NCBI RefSeq assembly: GCF_007752345.1
Contig: NZ_CP036299.1
Coordinates: forward strand, 4,560,001 to 4,624,000
Source of the DNA: Planctopirus ephydatiae
GTDB taxonomy: Bacteria; Planctomycetota; Planctomycetia; Planctomycetales; Planctomycetaceae
Direction: 5' to 3'
Length of the DNA stretch: 64,000 bases
The notes under the pieces are model-generated. The model worked only from the letters and a program-made list of their open reading frames with translations, ran no database searches and had not been told where the DNA came from. Below are positions 1 through 8,977 of this stretch, in pieces. How positions within the stretch are numbered: position 1 is the stretch's first letter; every line of letters begins with the position of its first letter. The position numbers and the translations under genes were made by a program.

Positions 1-226
1 GAATCCCGTCGTCTCCCTGTCGGCGAATGACGGTGCGGAAGAGGTTCTCGTCGCCTTTGAGAAGAGGAGCGGGATTTTCCTGCGAAGTGCAGAATTCGCA
101 GGGAGTGGCGAAGGCGATGAGAGCGATTGTCCAGGCGATGCAGGGCGTGACAGTGATCGTGCCTACCCTGGAACTGCGCAAAGCCGCGAGGGAGGTTTTC
201 AATGAGTTGTTCACAAGAGAGTTCAT
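1..226 (-). CDS. Exported protein of unknown function, N-terminal part only
   Basis: This minus-strand reading frame starts at an ATG at 226 and stays open to the window edge, giving 75 residues. It is not the plus-strand frame that overlaps it. Residues 1-20 form a charged and polar N-region. Residues 21-44 form a hydrophobic stretch (TITVTPCIAWTIALIAFATP) like a signal peptide, followed by a Cys-rich join (CEFC) and a hydrophilic mature start. An in-frame stop upstream limits the start, and no strong ribosome binding site is seen. The signal-peptide pattern is what persuades me. The function cannot be read because the C-terminal part lies outside the window. Confidence 0.55.
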   Translation of the reverse strand, partial: MNSLVNNSLKTSLAALRSSRVGTITVTPCIAWTIALIAFATPCEFCTSQENPAPLLKGDENLFRTVIRRQGDDGI

Positions 227-570
227 GGAAGAGGCTTTCGAAGTCTGGGGGTTGCCAGCAAGCAGTGTGAGACCGGCAATCAGATCAGGAGTATGTCCGA
301 TCTTTCGCCCGGTAACAAAAGTGAAAGCCTTCCAGTTCGGAGAGAAATGGAAAAAGCGGAGAGATCATGGTTGTCTTAAAAGTCAGGAAAATTTCGCAGG
401 CGAAGTTTTACGCGCAGGAGGAAATTGATATATTCAGTGACCAACCGGTGAAATTTTGATCCGTTCCGGCTTCTGCTCACGGCCTTGAATTGGTTCTGCC
501 CGCCGTTTGGATGTTTCGAGATAGACTCTCGATTTTGATCTCATTGACCTACCACTCCGAGGAAATCTCC
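227..570. other. Intergenic region between divergent genes
   Basis: This gap lies between the divergently transcribed exported-protein fragment and the oxidoreductase gene. It should hold both promoters. I see no convincing promoter boxes, hairpin or small gene in it. Confidence 0.5.
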
Positions 571-1914
571 ATGCGACAGCCCAATCGACATTCCTCCGCT
601 TCCAGCCGTCGAGAGTTTTTGAAGCAGACAGGTGCCCTGGGTGCCGCATTGTATGTGGGTAGCCAGAGTTTAAAGGCTCAGGAAACCGAGCGTTCGGCTA
701 ACAACGAAATTCGCTTTGCCTGTATTGGCGTCGAAGGTAAGGGTTCGAGTGATCGCGATGACGCCGGGCGTCATGGCAAGATTGTCGCCTTGTGCGATGT
801 CGATAGTGATCGCCTGGAAAAGGCCGCGGCCCGCTATCCTCAGGCCAAGAAGTACACCGACTTTCGCAAGATGTTCGACGAGATGTCGAAGGACATCGAT
901 GCTGTAACAGTCAGTACTCCTGACCATACACATGCAGTTTCGGCAGCTCGTGCTTTGCGGGAAGGTAAGCACGTCTTCTGCCAGAAACCACTGACCTACA
1001 CCGTTCAGGAAGCTCGTCTGTTGCATGATCTGGCCAGCGAAAAGAAGCTGTGCACCCAGATGGGCAATCAGGGAACAGCTTCTGGCGGGTTGCGTGAAGC
1101 AGTGCAGATTATCCGCAAGGGTGATCTGGGCGCAGTGAAAGAAGTGCATATCTGGACGAATCGCCCCATCTGGCCACAAGGCTTAGGGCGTCCGACAGCT
1201 GTTGAAACTCCGCCTAAGACGCTCGACTGGGATCTGTGGCTCGGCCCTGCACCAGAACGTCCCTACAACTCGGCTTACGCTCCTTTCAAATGGCGCGGCT
1301 GGCTCGACTTCGGTACGGGTGCACTGGGCGATATGGCTTGCCATACGATGAATATGTCGGTGATGGCACTCGACCTGTTTGACCCTGTTTCGGTCGTGGC
1401 TGAATCTTCGGGGATTATCGAGAACGAGTCGTATCCCAAGAACTCGAAGATTACCTACAAGTTCAAGGCTAACGACAAGCGTGGGCCAGTGACGCTTTAC
1501 TGGTATGATGGTGGCAACCGCCCTGATCCTGCACTGATGCCTGGTGTCAAGCAGGGGGCGAGTGGTTCGCTGGTGATTGGCGAGAAAGGCCTGATCTTCT
1601 CGGATAACGATTACCACGGCACTTACACGCTGCTGCCGACCGAGCAGTGGAAGGACTACACGAAGCCCGAGTACAAGGTTTCGCCGGGCCACTTCAAGGA
1701 GTTCGCCGACGCCATTAAGGAAAACAAGCCTGAACTGGCAGTGTCGAACTTCGATTACGCCTGCCGCCTGACGGAAACGGTGCTGCTGGGCAACGTGGCT
1801 CTGCGTGCCGGTAAGGAAATTGAATGGGATGGCGTGAACATGAAGGTCACGAACCTTCCTGAAGCCAACAAGTTCCTGACTCGCGAATATCGCAAAGGTT
1901 GGGAATTGTTCTAG
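571..1914 (+). CDS. Tat-exported Gfo/Idh/MocA family oxidoreductase
   Basis: The product is a 447-residue NAD(P)-dependent sugar or inositol dehydrogenase-like protein. Residues 1-36 are a twin-arginine signal (SRREFLK, RR at 13-14, then a hydrophobic stretch), so it is probably exported folded with its cofactor. The Rossmann part begins near residue 47. The usual EKP motif appears as CQKP at 137-140. [13 protein letters not shown] segment in the middle matches the conserved catalytic-domain Asp/His region. I chose the ATG at 571, preceded by GAGG, over an upstream in-frame start because the Tat signal then sits at the N-terminus. Paralogues of this Tat type are numerous in planctomycetes. 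The substrate cannot be predicted. A terminator follows the gene. Confidence 0.9.
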   Translation: MRQPNRHSSASSRREFLKQTGALGAALYVGSQSLKAQETERSANNEIRFACIGVEGKGSSDRDDAGRHGKIVALCDVDSDRLEKAAARYPQAKKYTDFRKMFDEMSKDIDAVTVSTPDHTHAVSAARALREGKHVFCQKPLTYTVQEARLLHDLASEKKLCTQMGNQGTASGGLREAVQIIRKGDLGAVKEVHIWTNRPIWPQGLGRPTAVETPPKTLDWDLWLGPAPERPYNSAYAPFKWRGWLDFGTGALGDMACHTMNMSVMALDLFDPVSVVAESSGIIENESYPKNSKITYKFKANDKRGPVTLYWYDGGNRPDPALMPGVKQGASGSLVIGEKGLIFSDNDYHGTYTLLPTEQWKDYTKPEYKVSPGHFKEFADAIKENKPELAVSNFDYACRLTETVLLGNVALRAGKEIEWDGVNMKVTNLPEANKFLTREYRKGWELF

Positions 1915-1965
1915 TTTGGCAAGAGCCTCGAGGGAGGCGATGATCTATCCCGCGAGTGGACTCTG

Positions 1966-2005
1966 GCCCCGGTATCTTTTCGAAGGTATCGGGGCTTTTC
2001 TTTAT
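1966..2005 (+). terminator. Rho-independent terminator after the oxidoreductase gene
   Basis: An 11-bp stem containing two G-U pairs (GCCCCGGTATC against GGTATCGGGGC) encloses a short loop and is followed by TTTTCTTTATT. It lies 51 bases after the stop codon. Confidence 0.8.
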
Positions 2006-2172
2006 TCTGGTCCTCGTAAGACGATCAAGTTCGAGGTGTTGACATTCTGATGTGGCAACTGCCTCTTGAGATTGCTGGCCTGAAGGCATAGGCTCTCGGT
2101 GCGATTCCAAAATGGAGTTGTGCGTCAACGTGGAAATGAAATGCACGTTGAATTGTGTGCCATTAAAACCAG

Positions 2173-3384
2173 ATGGATACTGATTCGTTGGGAGAACATC
2201 GGGAAGTGGGAATCTGGTTGTGGCGGCATATCGTACCGGGTGTTTCCGCGATTGGGCTGGCAGCACTGATGCTCCTGATGTCGGATCTGCCAAAGACTCG
2301 CGACTCACAGGCCAGCAAAAGCGAGCCACTGAGAGTGGTGCTCCTGCAGATGTCGTCTCAATCCATCCTTGATGAGGCGGCTCAGCAAGTGATCGTGGGT
2401 CTGGAAGAATCGGGTTTTGCCAGTGGCGAGGCGGTGAAAGAAAATTCGAACGCCGGGGCAACAACCGGGCCGGTGAGTGGGCAAAGAATTGTCCTCACGC
2501 GGCTCAATGCTGAAAACGATATGGCAACTGCCAACGCTATGGCAACGGAAGTTGTGAGCGGCCGTTATGATCTGGTGATTACGTTGTCGACACCATGCCT
2601 GCAGGCCGTGGCTAATGCCAACAAACGAGATCAGGTCAGGCATGTATTTGGATTGGTCTCTGATCCCACCGTGGCGGGAGTTGGAGTCGGCAGTGGGCCA
2701 ATGGATCATCCGCCTTATATGGTCGGGATCGGGACATTGCCTCCGGCTGAGAAATCCTTCGAGCTGGCCAAGCAGATCAATCCGGCACTCAAGAGGGTCG
2801 GCGTGGTCTGGAACCCTGCGGAGGTGAACTCGGAAATCGCGACGAAGGTGGCTCGAACGACCTGTCAGAAACTGGGAATTGAACTGCTCGAAGCCAATGC
2901 CGAGAACACGGCAAGTGTACGTGAAGCGGCTGTTTCACTCATCGCCCGGGAGATCGACGCGTTGTGGATTGGCGGTGATATTACAGCGCTGTCGGCGGCA
3001 GATGTGCTGATTCAACTGGCCAATCAGGCCCATATTCCCGTCTTTACGTGTATGCCCGGGAATGCAGCGAAAGGGGCATTGTTTGATGTGGGAGCCAACT
3101 ACAGTGTCGTAGGACATCAGGTGGGAAAGCTGGCGGCACGCGTACTGGATGGCGAGGAACCTGCCAAGATTCCCTGGGAGGTGGCCATTCCTCCCAAGCT
3201 GTTTTTGAATAAGGGAGTGATTGGCAATTTGAAGGGTGAGTGGAAGTTTCCAAAGCAACTCCTGGATCAAGCCGATGTGATTATTGATCCAGCGGCTAAA
3301 GAACCACTCAAAACAACATTGAACCGGCCTGGTTGTTCTCGGCCAGTTTGCAGGGGCTGTTCCATCGACCGTGTCTGTGGTTAA
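2173..3384 (+). CDS. ABC importer substrate-binding protein, TrpX-like (ABC_sub_bind family)
   Basis: This 403-residue protein belongs to the ABC_sub_bind family (COG2984). Some members bind tryptophan (TrpX), but the ligand is unknown for most. An N-terminal hydrophobic segment (about residues 18-37) acts as signal or anchor, and no lipobox Cys is seen. The first lobe begins at LRVVLLQM. Family-type segments follow, including the VVSGRYDLVITLSTPCLQAVANA and PVFTCMPGNAAKGALFDVGANY regions. It is the first gene of a four-gene operon with a STAS protein, permease and ATPase. A GTG at 2206 with GGGAGA upstream is a possible alternative start. The C-terminal tail overlaps the start region of the next gene without matching the family. 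Confidence 0.85.
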   Translation: MDTDSLGEHREVGIWLWRHIVPGVSAIGLAALMLLMSDLPKTRDSQASKSEPLRVVLLQMSSQSILDEAAQQVIVGLEESGFASGEAVKENSNAGATTGPVSGQRIVLTRLNAENDMATANAMATEVVSGRYDLVITLSTPCLQAVANANKRDQVRHVFGLVSDPTVAGVGVGSGPMDHPPYMVGIGTLPPAEKSFELAKQINPALKRVGVVWNPAEVNSEIATKVARTTCQKLGIELLEANAENTASVREAAVSLIAREIDALWIGGDITALSAADVLIQLANQAHIPVFTCMPGNAAKGALFDVGANYSVVGHQVGKLAARVLDGEEPAKIPWEVAIPPKLFLNKGVIGNLKGEWKFPKQLLDQADVIIDPAAKEPLKTTLNRPGCSRPVCRGCSIDRVCG

Positions 3385-3400
3385 GGGAGAGAACCGGATT

Positions 3401-4681
3401 ATGCAGATAACTCCACAACCACACGGCGATCTTCTGGAACTGAAGTTGAGCGGGCGGCTCGATGCCGAGTGGGCCGACCTGTTGAAAAGTGCGATTCAGG
3501 ATGCGTTGCGTCGTGGTTCGCATGCTTTGCTGCTCGATTTTACCGAAGTCCATTATGTGAGTTCGGCGGGACTTTCCGTGCTGGTGAATGCCCATCAGAA
3601 GTATCAGGAAATTCGAGGTTTCTTCGGTATTGGCGGTCTCACAGGCCCGGTCGAAGAAGTGGTACGACTCACAGGGCTGTCGAAGCTTTTGTTATGTGAT
3701 CCCGAAACTGTGCGAAAGTCGCATGCGGGGGCTATGGCGACAGTCCATCTTCCCGTGGGAATCAAGTCGACCTCTGCGGCTGATTACGAAGTGTACGACC
3801 TCGAGACATTGGGGCCAGTCGAATGGGAATGTCTCGGGAACCCTGATGATTTCAACAGCCGGCCCATCGTGCCGAACCCGGCGAATTCCTGGGAGATGTC
3901 GGCTCACGATTTTGCGATTGGTCTGGGGGCATTTTCGCAAGGTTCAACGACAGCAGGATCAAGCCCGCAAGCTGGTGAACTCCTGGCTGCGGCGGGTGTG
4001 GTGGCAATTCAGACGGCAGGTGGGGCTGCACGGCCTGATTACCAGATCCTGCAGGGCGGGTATTCGCCCAGGCCTCAATTGCTGTACGGACTTCGATGCT
4101 CTGGCGAGCCGCGGTGGCTCTTGCGATTTGATCAGGATGATCGAGAGGAGTTCCTGCCACTTTATCGGCTGGCTGAAAGTGCCTTGGAGACAGCCGGGAG
4201 TGAGGCGGCTTTGATATTGGTTCTGGCTGAAACCAGTGGCCTGGTGGGTGCCACATTACGGCAATCGCCAACGGCACCTGTTATGGGAAGTTCTCGCTTT
4301 GAACATCCGGGGGTTCGCGACTGGCTGGCATGGACACCACAGCGCGAGCATGGGGAATCGCTGGTGGTGGCGGTGGGTGTGGTGGCGAGCGTCAGTCGAT
4401 TGGCTAATGACTCGCCACTGAAGCCATTCCTTAGACCATTAGCAAATGAGAGCGATCTGTGGGGGCATTTTCATGCGGCCATTTTCCCATTCAGACCATT
4501 TAAGAAGCGATTACTGGATTGGGGGCAATTTATTCCGGGATTGTTTGAGAGTGGGACTTTGCAAGGGGTGATGCATCTGGTGAATGATGACCGTCCGATT
4601 ATCGGGGCTGGCGACAGCGAGTTTATTCGCGGTGCCTGCTGGGTAGGTCCTCTGGCTGCAGAGAGGGGGATCTCGCGATGA
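3401..4681 (+). CDS. STAS-domain fusion protein encoded within an ABC importer operon
   Basis: This 426-residue protein has an N-terminal STAS domain (about residues 1-105). The anti-sigma-antagonist signature reads LLLDFTEVHYVSSAGLSVLV, with the SSAG phosphoacceptor position at 54-57. The remaining 320 residues form a soluble region I do not recognise. It contains hydrophobic strand and helix patterns (GLRCSGEPRWLLRFDQDD, ESLVVAVGVVASV) but no membrane segment. The ATG at 3401 has GGGAGA upstream, and a GTG at 3371 is an alternative. The gene lies between the substrate-binding and permease genes and overlaps the permease by 4 bases, so translation is probably coupled. By analogy with MlaB, the STAS subunit of the Mla ABC transporter, it may regulate the ATPase. 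That role is inferred. Confidence 0.75.
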   Translation: MQITPQPHGDLLELKLSGRLDAEWADLLKSAIQDALRRGSHALLLDFTEVHYVSSAGLSVLVNAHQKYQEIRGFFGIGGLTGPVEEVVRLTGLSKLLLCDPETVRKSHAGAMATVHLPVGIKSTSAADYEVYDLETLGPVEWECLGNPDDFNSRPIVPNPANSWEMSAHDFAIGLGAFSQGSTTAGSSPQAGELLAAAGVVAIQTAGGAARPDYQILQGGYSPRPQLLYGLRCSGEPRWLLRFDQDDREEFLPLYRLAESALETAGSEAALILVLAETSGLVGATLRQSPTAPVMGSSRFEHPGVRDWLAWTPQREHGESLVVAVGVVASVSRLANDSPLKPFLRPLANESDLWGHFHAAIFPFRPFKKRLLDWGQFIPGLFESGTLQGVMHLVNDDRPIIGAGDSEFIRGACWVGPLAAERGISR

Positions 4682-5619
4682 GCCTGTTGATTGGTGCATT
4701 GACGATGGGGCTGATGCTTTCCCTTCTGGCGATGGGAGTGTTGATCAGTTTCCGTATTCTGGCGTTTCGGGATCTCACGGTCGATGGTTCGATCACACTG
4801 GGTGGGGCTGTGGCGGGGATGCTGATTGCTCAGGGGTATTCCCCGATCCTTTCGACATTCGCCGCAATGCTCTGCGGAGCGCTGGCAGGGAGTATCACGG
4901 GTATCCTGGCCACCCGGCTCAAGATCAATGGGTTGTTATCGGGAATTCTGGTGATGACCGCATTGTATTCGGTCAACCTGCGTGTGATGGGCAAAAGCAA
5001 CATTCCGCTCATGAATGAGACGACTCTCTTCTCGATGGTTCAAGGCTGGGCGAAGAGCGAAGATCGCTGGACGTTTCTGATCTGGCAGGCACCGCTGCAG
5101 GATGTCTTCGTGCTGCTCCAGTTATGCGTCATGATTCCACTTGTCGCCTTGATTGTGTGGGCCTACTTTCAGACAGAGCATGGCCTGAGCATGCGGGCCA
5201 CAGGCGATAACCCGGACATGATTCGTGCTCTGGGAGTGAATGTGGACTGGATGACGGTGGCGGGTCTGGGACTCTCGAATGGATTAGTCGCACTTTCGGG
5301 AGCACTGCTGGTGCAGTATCTGGGCTTTGCCGATGTGCAGATGGGGATTGGCATGGTCGTGCTGGGGTTTGCGAGTGTGATCATTGGCGAATCGCTGGTT
5401 CGTAGCAGAAGTCTGGGTTTACTGCTGATCGGAGCGATCATGGGGTCATTGCTGTTCCGACTGCTGGTAGCGATTGCTCTGAGATGGGGATTGAATCCCA
5501 ATGATCTTAAGCTGGTAACGGCTTTGTTTGTTCTGGCCGCTCTCGTGTTACCCATGGTGCTGGCCCGCATTTCCCGACCTGGCAAGACTCAAACTTTGGA
5601 GGTCGCTCCGGATGCTTAA
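4678..5619 (+). CDS. ABC transporter permease, TrpY-like (COG4120)
   Basis: This 313-residue permease has about nine hydrophobic segments. It carries the conserved FRDLTVDGSITLGGAVAG segment near residues 30-50 and a GLSMRATGDNPDMIRALGVN loop near residues 175-193, both typical of BPD_transp_2 permeases paired with ABC_sub_bind proteins. It starts inside the STAS gene (ATGA overlap) and overlaps the ATPase gene by 8 bases, which indicates a tightly coupled operon. It would form the membrane channel of the importer. The ligand is unknown. Confidence 0.9.
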   Translation: MSLLIGALTMGLMLSLLAMGVLISFRILAFRDLTVDGSITLGGAVAGMLIAQGYSPILSTFAAMLCGALAGSITGILATRLKINGLLSGILVMTALYSVNLRVMGKSNIPLMNETTLFSMVQGWAKSEDRWTFLIWQAPLQDVFVLLQLCVMIPLVALIVWAYFQTEHGLSMRATGDNPDMIRALGVNVDWMTVAGLGLSNGLVALSGALLVQYLGFADVQMGIGMVVLGFASVIIGESLVRSRSLGLLLIGAIMGSLLFRLLVAIALRWGLNPNDLKLVTALFVLAALVLPMVLARISRPGKTQTLEVAPDA

Positions 5620-6424
5620 GCTGGTCGATCTGAAGAAGACATTTCATCCGGGAACTCCGAATGAAGTCCGTGCTCTGCAGGGGGTGAGCCTCACGATTGA
5701 AGAAGGTTCATTCGTGGTGGTGATTGGCACGAATGGTTCGGGGAAATCGACATTACTCAACGCGGTCGCAGGGACGTTTCTTGTTGATCAGGGAAAGATT
5801 GAACTGGCGGGTCAGGATGTAACGGGCTGGCCGGAACATCGCCGGGCGAAGTTCATCGGCCGGGTGTTTCAGAATCCTTATATGGGGTCGGCACCGCATC
5901 TTTCGATTGCCGAAAACCTGGCTTTGTCGGCACGTCGTGGTGATTTTCGTGGCTTGAACTGGGCATTGAAGCGGCGGCAACTTGAGGAACTCCAGCAGCG
6001 AGTGCGGGAGATGGGCCTGGGAATGGAGAACCGCTTAACGAACCTGATTGGCAGTCTTTCGGGAGGGCAGAGACAATCGTTGACTTTGCTGATGGCGAGC
6101 TTGAAGCGTCCTGATCTGTTGCTGCTCGATGAACATACGGCTGCGCTGGATCCCAAGTCGGCTGATCAGGTGATTCAACTGACGGAGAATCTCGTCCGCA
6201 AACAGAAGCTGACCACTTTGATGGTGACACACTCCATGCAACAGGCGGCCACTCTGGGCGATCGGTTGATCATGATGGTGCGTGGGCAGATTCGCTACGA
6301 CTTTCAAGGGGCTGCCAAAAAGCGACTGACGCCCGAGGCGATCTTGAGCAAGTTTGAGGAAGTTCGCCGGATGGATCTGCTTGATGAATCGGCTGCCGAG
6401 CTTCTGAGCCAGAGATATGTGTAG
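5612..6424 (+). CDS. ABC transporter ATP-binding protein (COG1101 type)
   Basis: This 270-residue ATPase energises the importer encoded just upstream. It has Walker A GTNGSGKST (39-47), Q-loop VFQNP (85-89), signature LSGGQRQ (149-155), Walker B LLLLDEH (169-175) and switch His in VTHS (205-208). The ATG at 5612 has TTTGGAGG upstream and overlaps the permease stop. An in-frame start 84 bases upstream would lie inside the permease gene and is rejected. It is the last gene of the operon. No clear terminator follows, only the dispersed hairpin at 6547-6595. Confidence 0.93.
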   Translation: MLKLVDLKKTFHPGTPNEVRALQGVSLTIEEGSFVVVIGTNGSGKSTLLNAVAGTFLVDQGKIELAGQDVTGWPEHRRAKFIGRVFQNPYMGSAPHLSIAENLALSARRGDFRGLNWALKRRQLEELQQRVREMGLGMENRLTNLIGSLSGGQRQSLTLLMASLKRPDLLLLDEHTAALDPKSADQVIQLTENLVRKQKLTTLMVTHSMQQAATLGDRLIMMVRGQIRYDFQGAAKKRLTPEAILSKFEEVRRMDLLDESAAELLSQRYV

Positions 6425-6546
6425 GTCTGGTGCTGTGGCACCTTGAATGATGGAGTTGTCGGGTGTGCCGTATGATGTGCGAATCTAGGGTCAAGCGGAG
6501 ACATTTGAAGCTGAGTACGCGATGTTTTGACATGAGGCTCAATGAC

Positions 6547-6595
6547 CACGCCCTTTCGCACTGTTTTGATTTTTTTGGGGGGGCTTCAGGGCGTG
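6547..6595. repeat. Dispersed hairpin repeat, copy 1 (with T7G7 loop insertion)
   Basis: CACGCCCT (6547-6554) and AGGGCGTG (6588-6595) form a perfect 8-bp stem between two convergent genes. The same stem with near-identical flanks (TGGCACGCCCTGAAG and TGCGAAAGGGCGTG) occurs on the other strand at 35851-35885. In this copy the loop holds a homopolymer pair, T7 then G7 (6570-6583), absent from the other copy. It could act as a two-way terminator. Confidence 0.7.
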
Positions 6596-6623
6596 CCACC
6601 CAACGCCGGAAAGAGAGTAGGAA

Positions 6624-7889
6624 TCAGGTTGATGCAGCGACGATGGTTTTCAGTTTTTCAACCATCACTTGTTGTTTCGCGGCGACCAGTTTCCGGGCTT
6701 GAGCCGCTTTTTCCTGTGCAGCTTGTGGATCTTTGACCAGAGAGACGACGGTTTCGGAAAGCCGGGCGAGTTGAGCGGGTTGATCGAAGTCGAAGAGCCA
6801 GTCCTGCAGACCAATGGCATTCCACATCATCCCTTTACTGGTCTGTTCTTCAAACCGGCCCACGAGAGCGGGAATCCGATTGCCAATACACATAATCGGC
6901 GAGTGCATTTCGAGACCGAATAAGCCCAGCGATTGCCGATAGACACTCAGCGCTTCATCGGTGAGCCAGTAGTTCTCACGCCAGACGACACGTGGGCGGA
7001 CATCTTCGGGAAGTTTGTCGAAGATCAATTCTTTGCCGACCTTCATTTGTGAGCGATCTTCGGGGCAAAGGAGAACCTTTGCCCTCGTTTGACGCACAAC
7101 CTGAGTGATGGCGTCACGCAGCGGGGCGTGATCATGCTCGGCCATGCTTTCGTTGCGGGCATGTTTTTTCTCATCGAAGGGCTGATTCTTGATCAGCCAG
7201 TAAGGGGTATATCGAAGCCTGGGGATACAGCAGATGAACTCGCCGGGAGTGAGTTCTCGGGCGGTTAGAAATGCGTCGGCGGCTGGCTGGTTGGCCAGAT
7301 CGACGGCAAAGGCTCCATCGGGCCCGAAATCCATGATGGGACAAGTGGCACCATTCGCACGGGCTCGATCGAGAGAAACGGGATCGCGAAAATATGTGAA
7401 CCTGGCATTGTTCACCCGTTTGAGCGTAGCTTCGTCGAAGGTTCCTAAAGTGACGCCAAAGATGCCATAAGGCTTTTGAGTTTCGTTGACCCACCGGTCG
7501 ATTTCTTTCGCACCGACGATGGATGGCCCGGAGCCATGCAGCAGAAAATCGTAATCGGTGAGTGCGGCGGTGATTTCATCGCGTGACTGCACGATCTTGA
7601 GTTGGGGGAAGCGAGCCATGAGGAGCTCGTGGACACCATCTTTGACACTGCTGGGCCATAAGCCGACTTCGGCTTCGGGGTAATGCTGTTCAAGGAGATG
7701 CAGAACGCCGGGGGTGTGGGCAATGTCGCCGATGTTCACCGTCTGCCAGGAAGATCGCAACAGGATTTTCGGGCGAGACTTTTTTGCTGGTGCTGCCCAG
7801 GCTCCAGCCGCCAGGTTTCGATCGGGTCGAGCCAGAGTGCAGGCTGTGCCAAGAGCGGCAAGGTCTTTGAGAAAATCTCGTCGTTGCAT
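6624..7889 (-). CDS. Tat-exported polysaccharide pyruvyl transferase-like protein
   Basis: This 421-residue protein starts MQRRDFLKDLAALG, a twin-arginine signal, followed by a processed-looking AWA site near residue 32. The mature part resembles polysaccharide pyruvyl transferases (CsaB family). It has an N-terminal segment SSWQTVNIGDIAHTPGVLHL, a LLHGSGPSIVG loop, GIFGVTLG and FTYFRDPVSLDRA, followed by a C-terminal half with FGLEMHSPIMCIGNRIPAL. The ATG at 7889 has GGGAAG upstream, and an in-frame start further upstream would bury the Tat signal. Export is odd, because known members transfer pyruvate from cytoplasmic phosphoenolpyruvate. It may have another role. The gene stands alone and converges with the ABC operon. 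Confidence 0.75.
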   Translation of the reverse strand: MQRRDFLKDLAALGTACTLARPDRNLAAGAWAAPAKKSRPKILLRSSWQTVNIGDIAHTPGVLHLLEQHYPEAEVGLWPSSVKDGVHELLMARFPQLKIVQSRDEITAALTDYDFLLHGSGPSIVGAKEIDRWVNETQKPYGIFGVTLGTFDEATLKRVNNARFTYFRDPVSLDRARANGATCPIMDFGPDGAFAVDLANQPAADAFLTARELTPGEFICCIPRLRYTPYWLIKNQPFDEKKHARNESMAEHDHAPLRDAITQVVRQTRAKVLLCPEDRSQMKVGKELIFDKLPEDVRPRVVWRENYWLTDEALSVYRQSLGLFGLEMHSPIMCIGNRIPALVGRFEEQTSKGMMWNAIGLQDWLFDFDQPAQLARLSETVVSLVKDPQAAQEKAAQARKLVAAKQQVMVEKLKTIVAAST

Positions 7890-8052
7890 CGTATGGTCTT
7901 CCCGCCGTGTATGGTCGAAGTGGCGTCTGATGATGGCTTCCAGCGTGATTGTCAGCCGCTGATCATGGCTCATGCAGCATGTTTGAGGCTAGTCGAAAGG
8001 ATACCCGCTTGTGCAGTCATGCGGGCTGGAAATGAATGCATACAAAAGCAAT

Positions 8053-8691
8053 TCACGGGCGGTCGGCATCCATACGGATGGAGCTTGAAGCGGAATGTTC
8101 GACAGGTGGTGCGATGGAAGTTCGCACGCCATCCATGAACATCTGGACGGAGATGGCGACAAGAATCATCCCCATGAGTCGTTCGAGAGCTGTCAGTATG
8201 TTTTCACCGAGGAAACGGTAGAGCCAGGTCGAAGCACAAAGGATGGCTGCGGATGTGCCCCACGCGATCAGCAGTGCGATCAGCCACGTCCCCATTCGGT
8301 CGGGTTCGCGATTGACCAGAAGCAGCAAGGCAGCCAGCATCGACGGCCCGGCCACGCTCGGGATGGCCAATGGAACAATGAATGGTTCGCCAGAAATCGA
8401 AGAACCAAAAATGCCGTCGCGTGGCGGGAAGATCATTTTGATCCCGATGAGGAACAGCACAATGCCTCCCGCCATGCTGATGGACTCCTGTCGCAAATCG
8501 AGTGCAATCAGCAGATAGCGGCCAAAGAAGAGCATGAGGAGTAAGACTCCCAGTGCCAGGCAAAGTTCACGGATCACTATGGGCAAGCGTCGCTCGGGAG
8601 GAACATGCTTGAGGACCGAGAGAAATAAAGGGACATTCCCCATGGGATCCATAATGAGAAACAGGAGAATGGTTGCTGAAAGCAGGTTCAT
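8053..8691 (-). CDS. MarC family integral membrane protein
   Basis: This 212-residue protein is of typical MarC length (about 200-220) with six hydrophobic segments. It shows the family pattern: LFLIMDPMGNVPLFLSVLK near the N-terminus, GGIVLFLIGIKMIFP in the middle, and PLAIPSVAGPSMLAALLLL in the second half. MarC proteins are inner-membrane proteins of uncertain function and were wrongly linked to multiple antibiotic resistance. The C-terminal 25 residues are hydrophilic. The gene lies alone upstream of the pyruvyl transferase-like gene on the same strand, with 163 bases between. Confidence 0.92.
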   Translation of the reverse strand: MNLLSATILLFLIMDPMGNVPLFLSVLKHVPPERRLPIVIRELCLALGVLLLMLFFGRYLLIALDLRQESISMAGGIVLFLIGIKMIFPPRDGIFGSSISGEPFIVPLAIPSVAGPSMLAALLLLVNREPDRMGTWLIALLIAWGTSAAILCASTWLYRFLGENILTALERLMGMILVAISVQMFMDGVRTSIAPPVEHSASSSIRMDADRP

Positions 8692-8977
8692 TCTGGATCC
8701 AGTGGATGAAATGGGGTTCGCTGCGAAGTTCGGGAAGCGCGAGCCCAGTGTTCTTTTGAGCCGTGGGTCGTTTCAAGCGATTAACCATGGGGACTGGTCG
8801 CAGAGTTTAGAGTAGGTTTGAACATTCAGCAAATCCGCAGGTATTGGCCGGTCAGAAGTGACATGCTAATGGAACGCCTATATGGAAGAAGCGGGGAATG
8901 TTCGGCGATGATGTCGCATCATATGACTGGCTGAGGTGGACAAATCAGACCGTCACGCGGCTTTAGAGGAGTTAACC

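Noticed and set aside
27-428. A 133-residue plus-strand frame
   Set aside because: It overlaps a minus-strand start with a good signal peptide, and its own protein has no recognisable feature.
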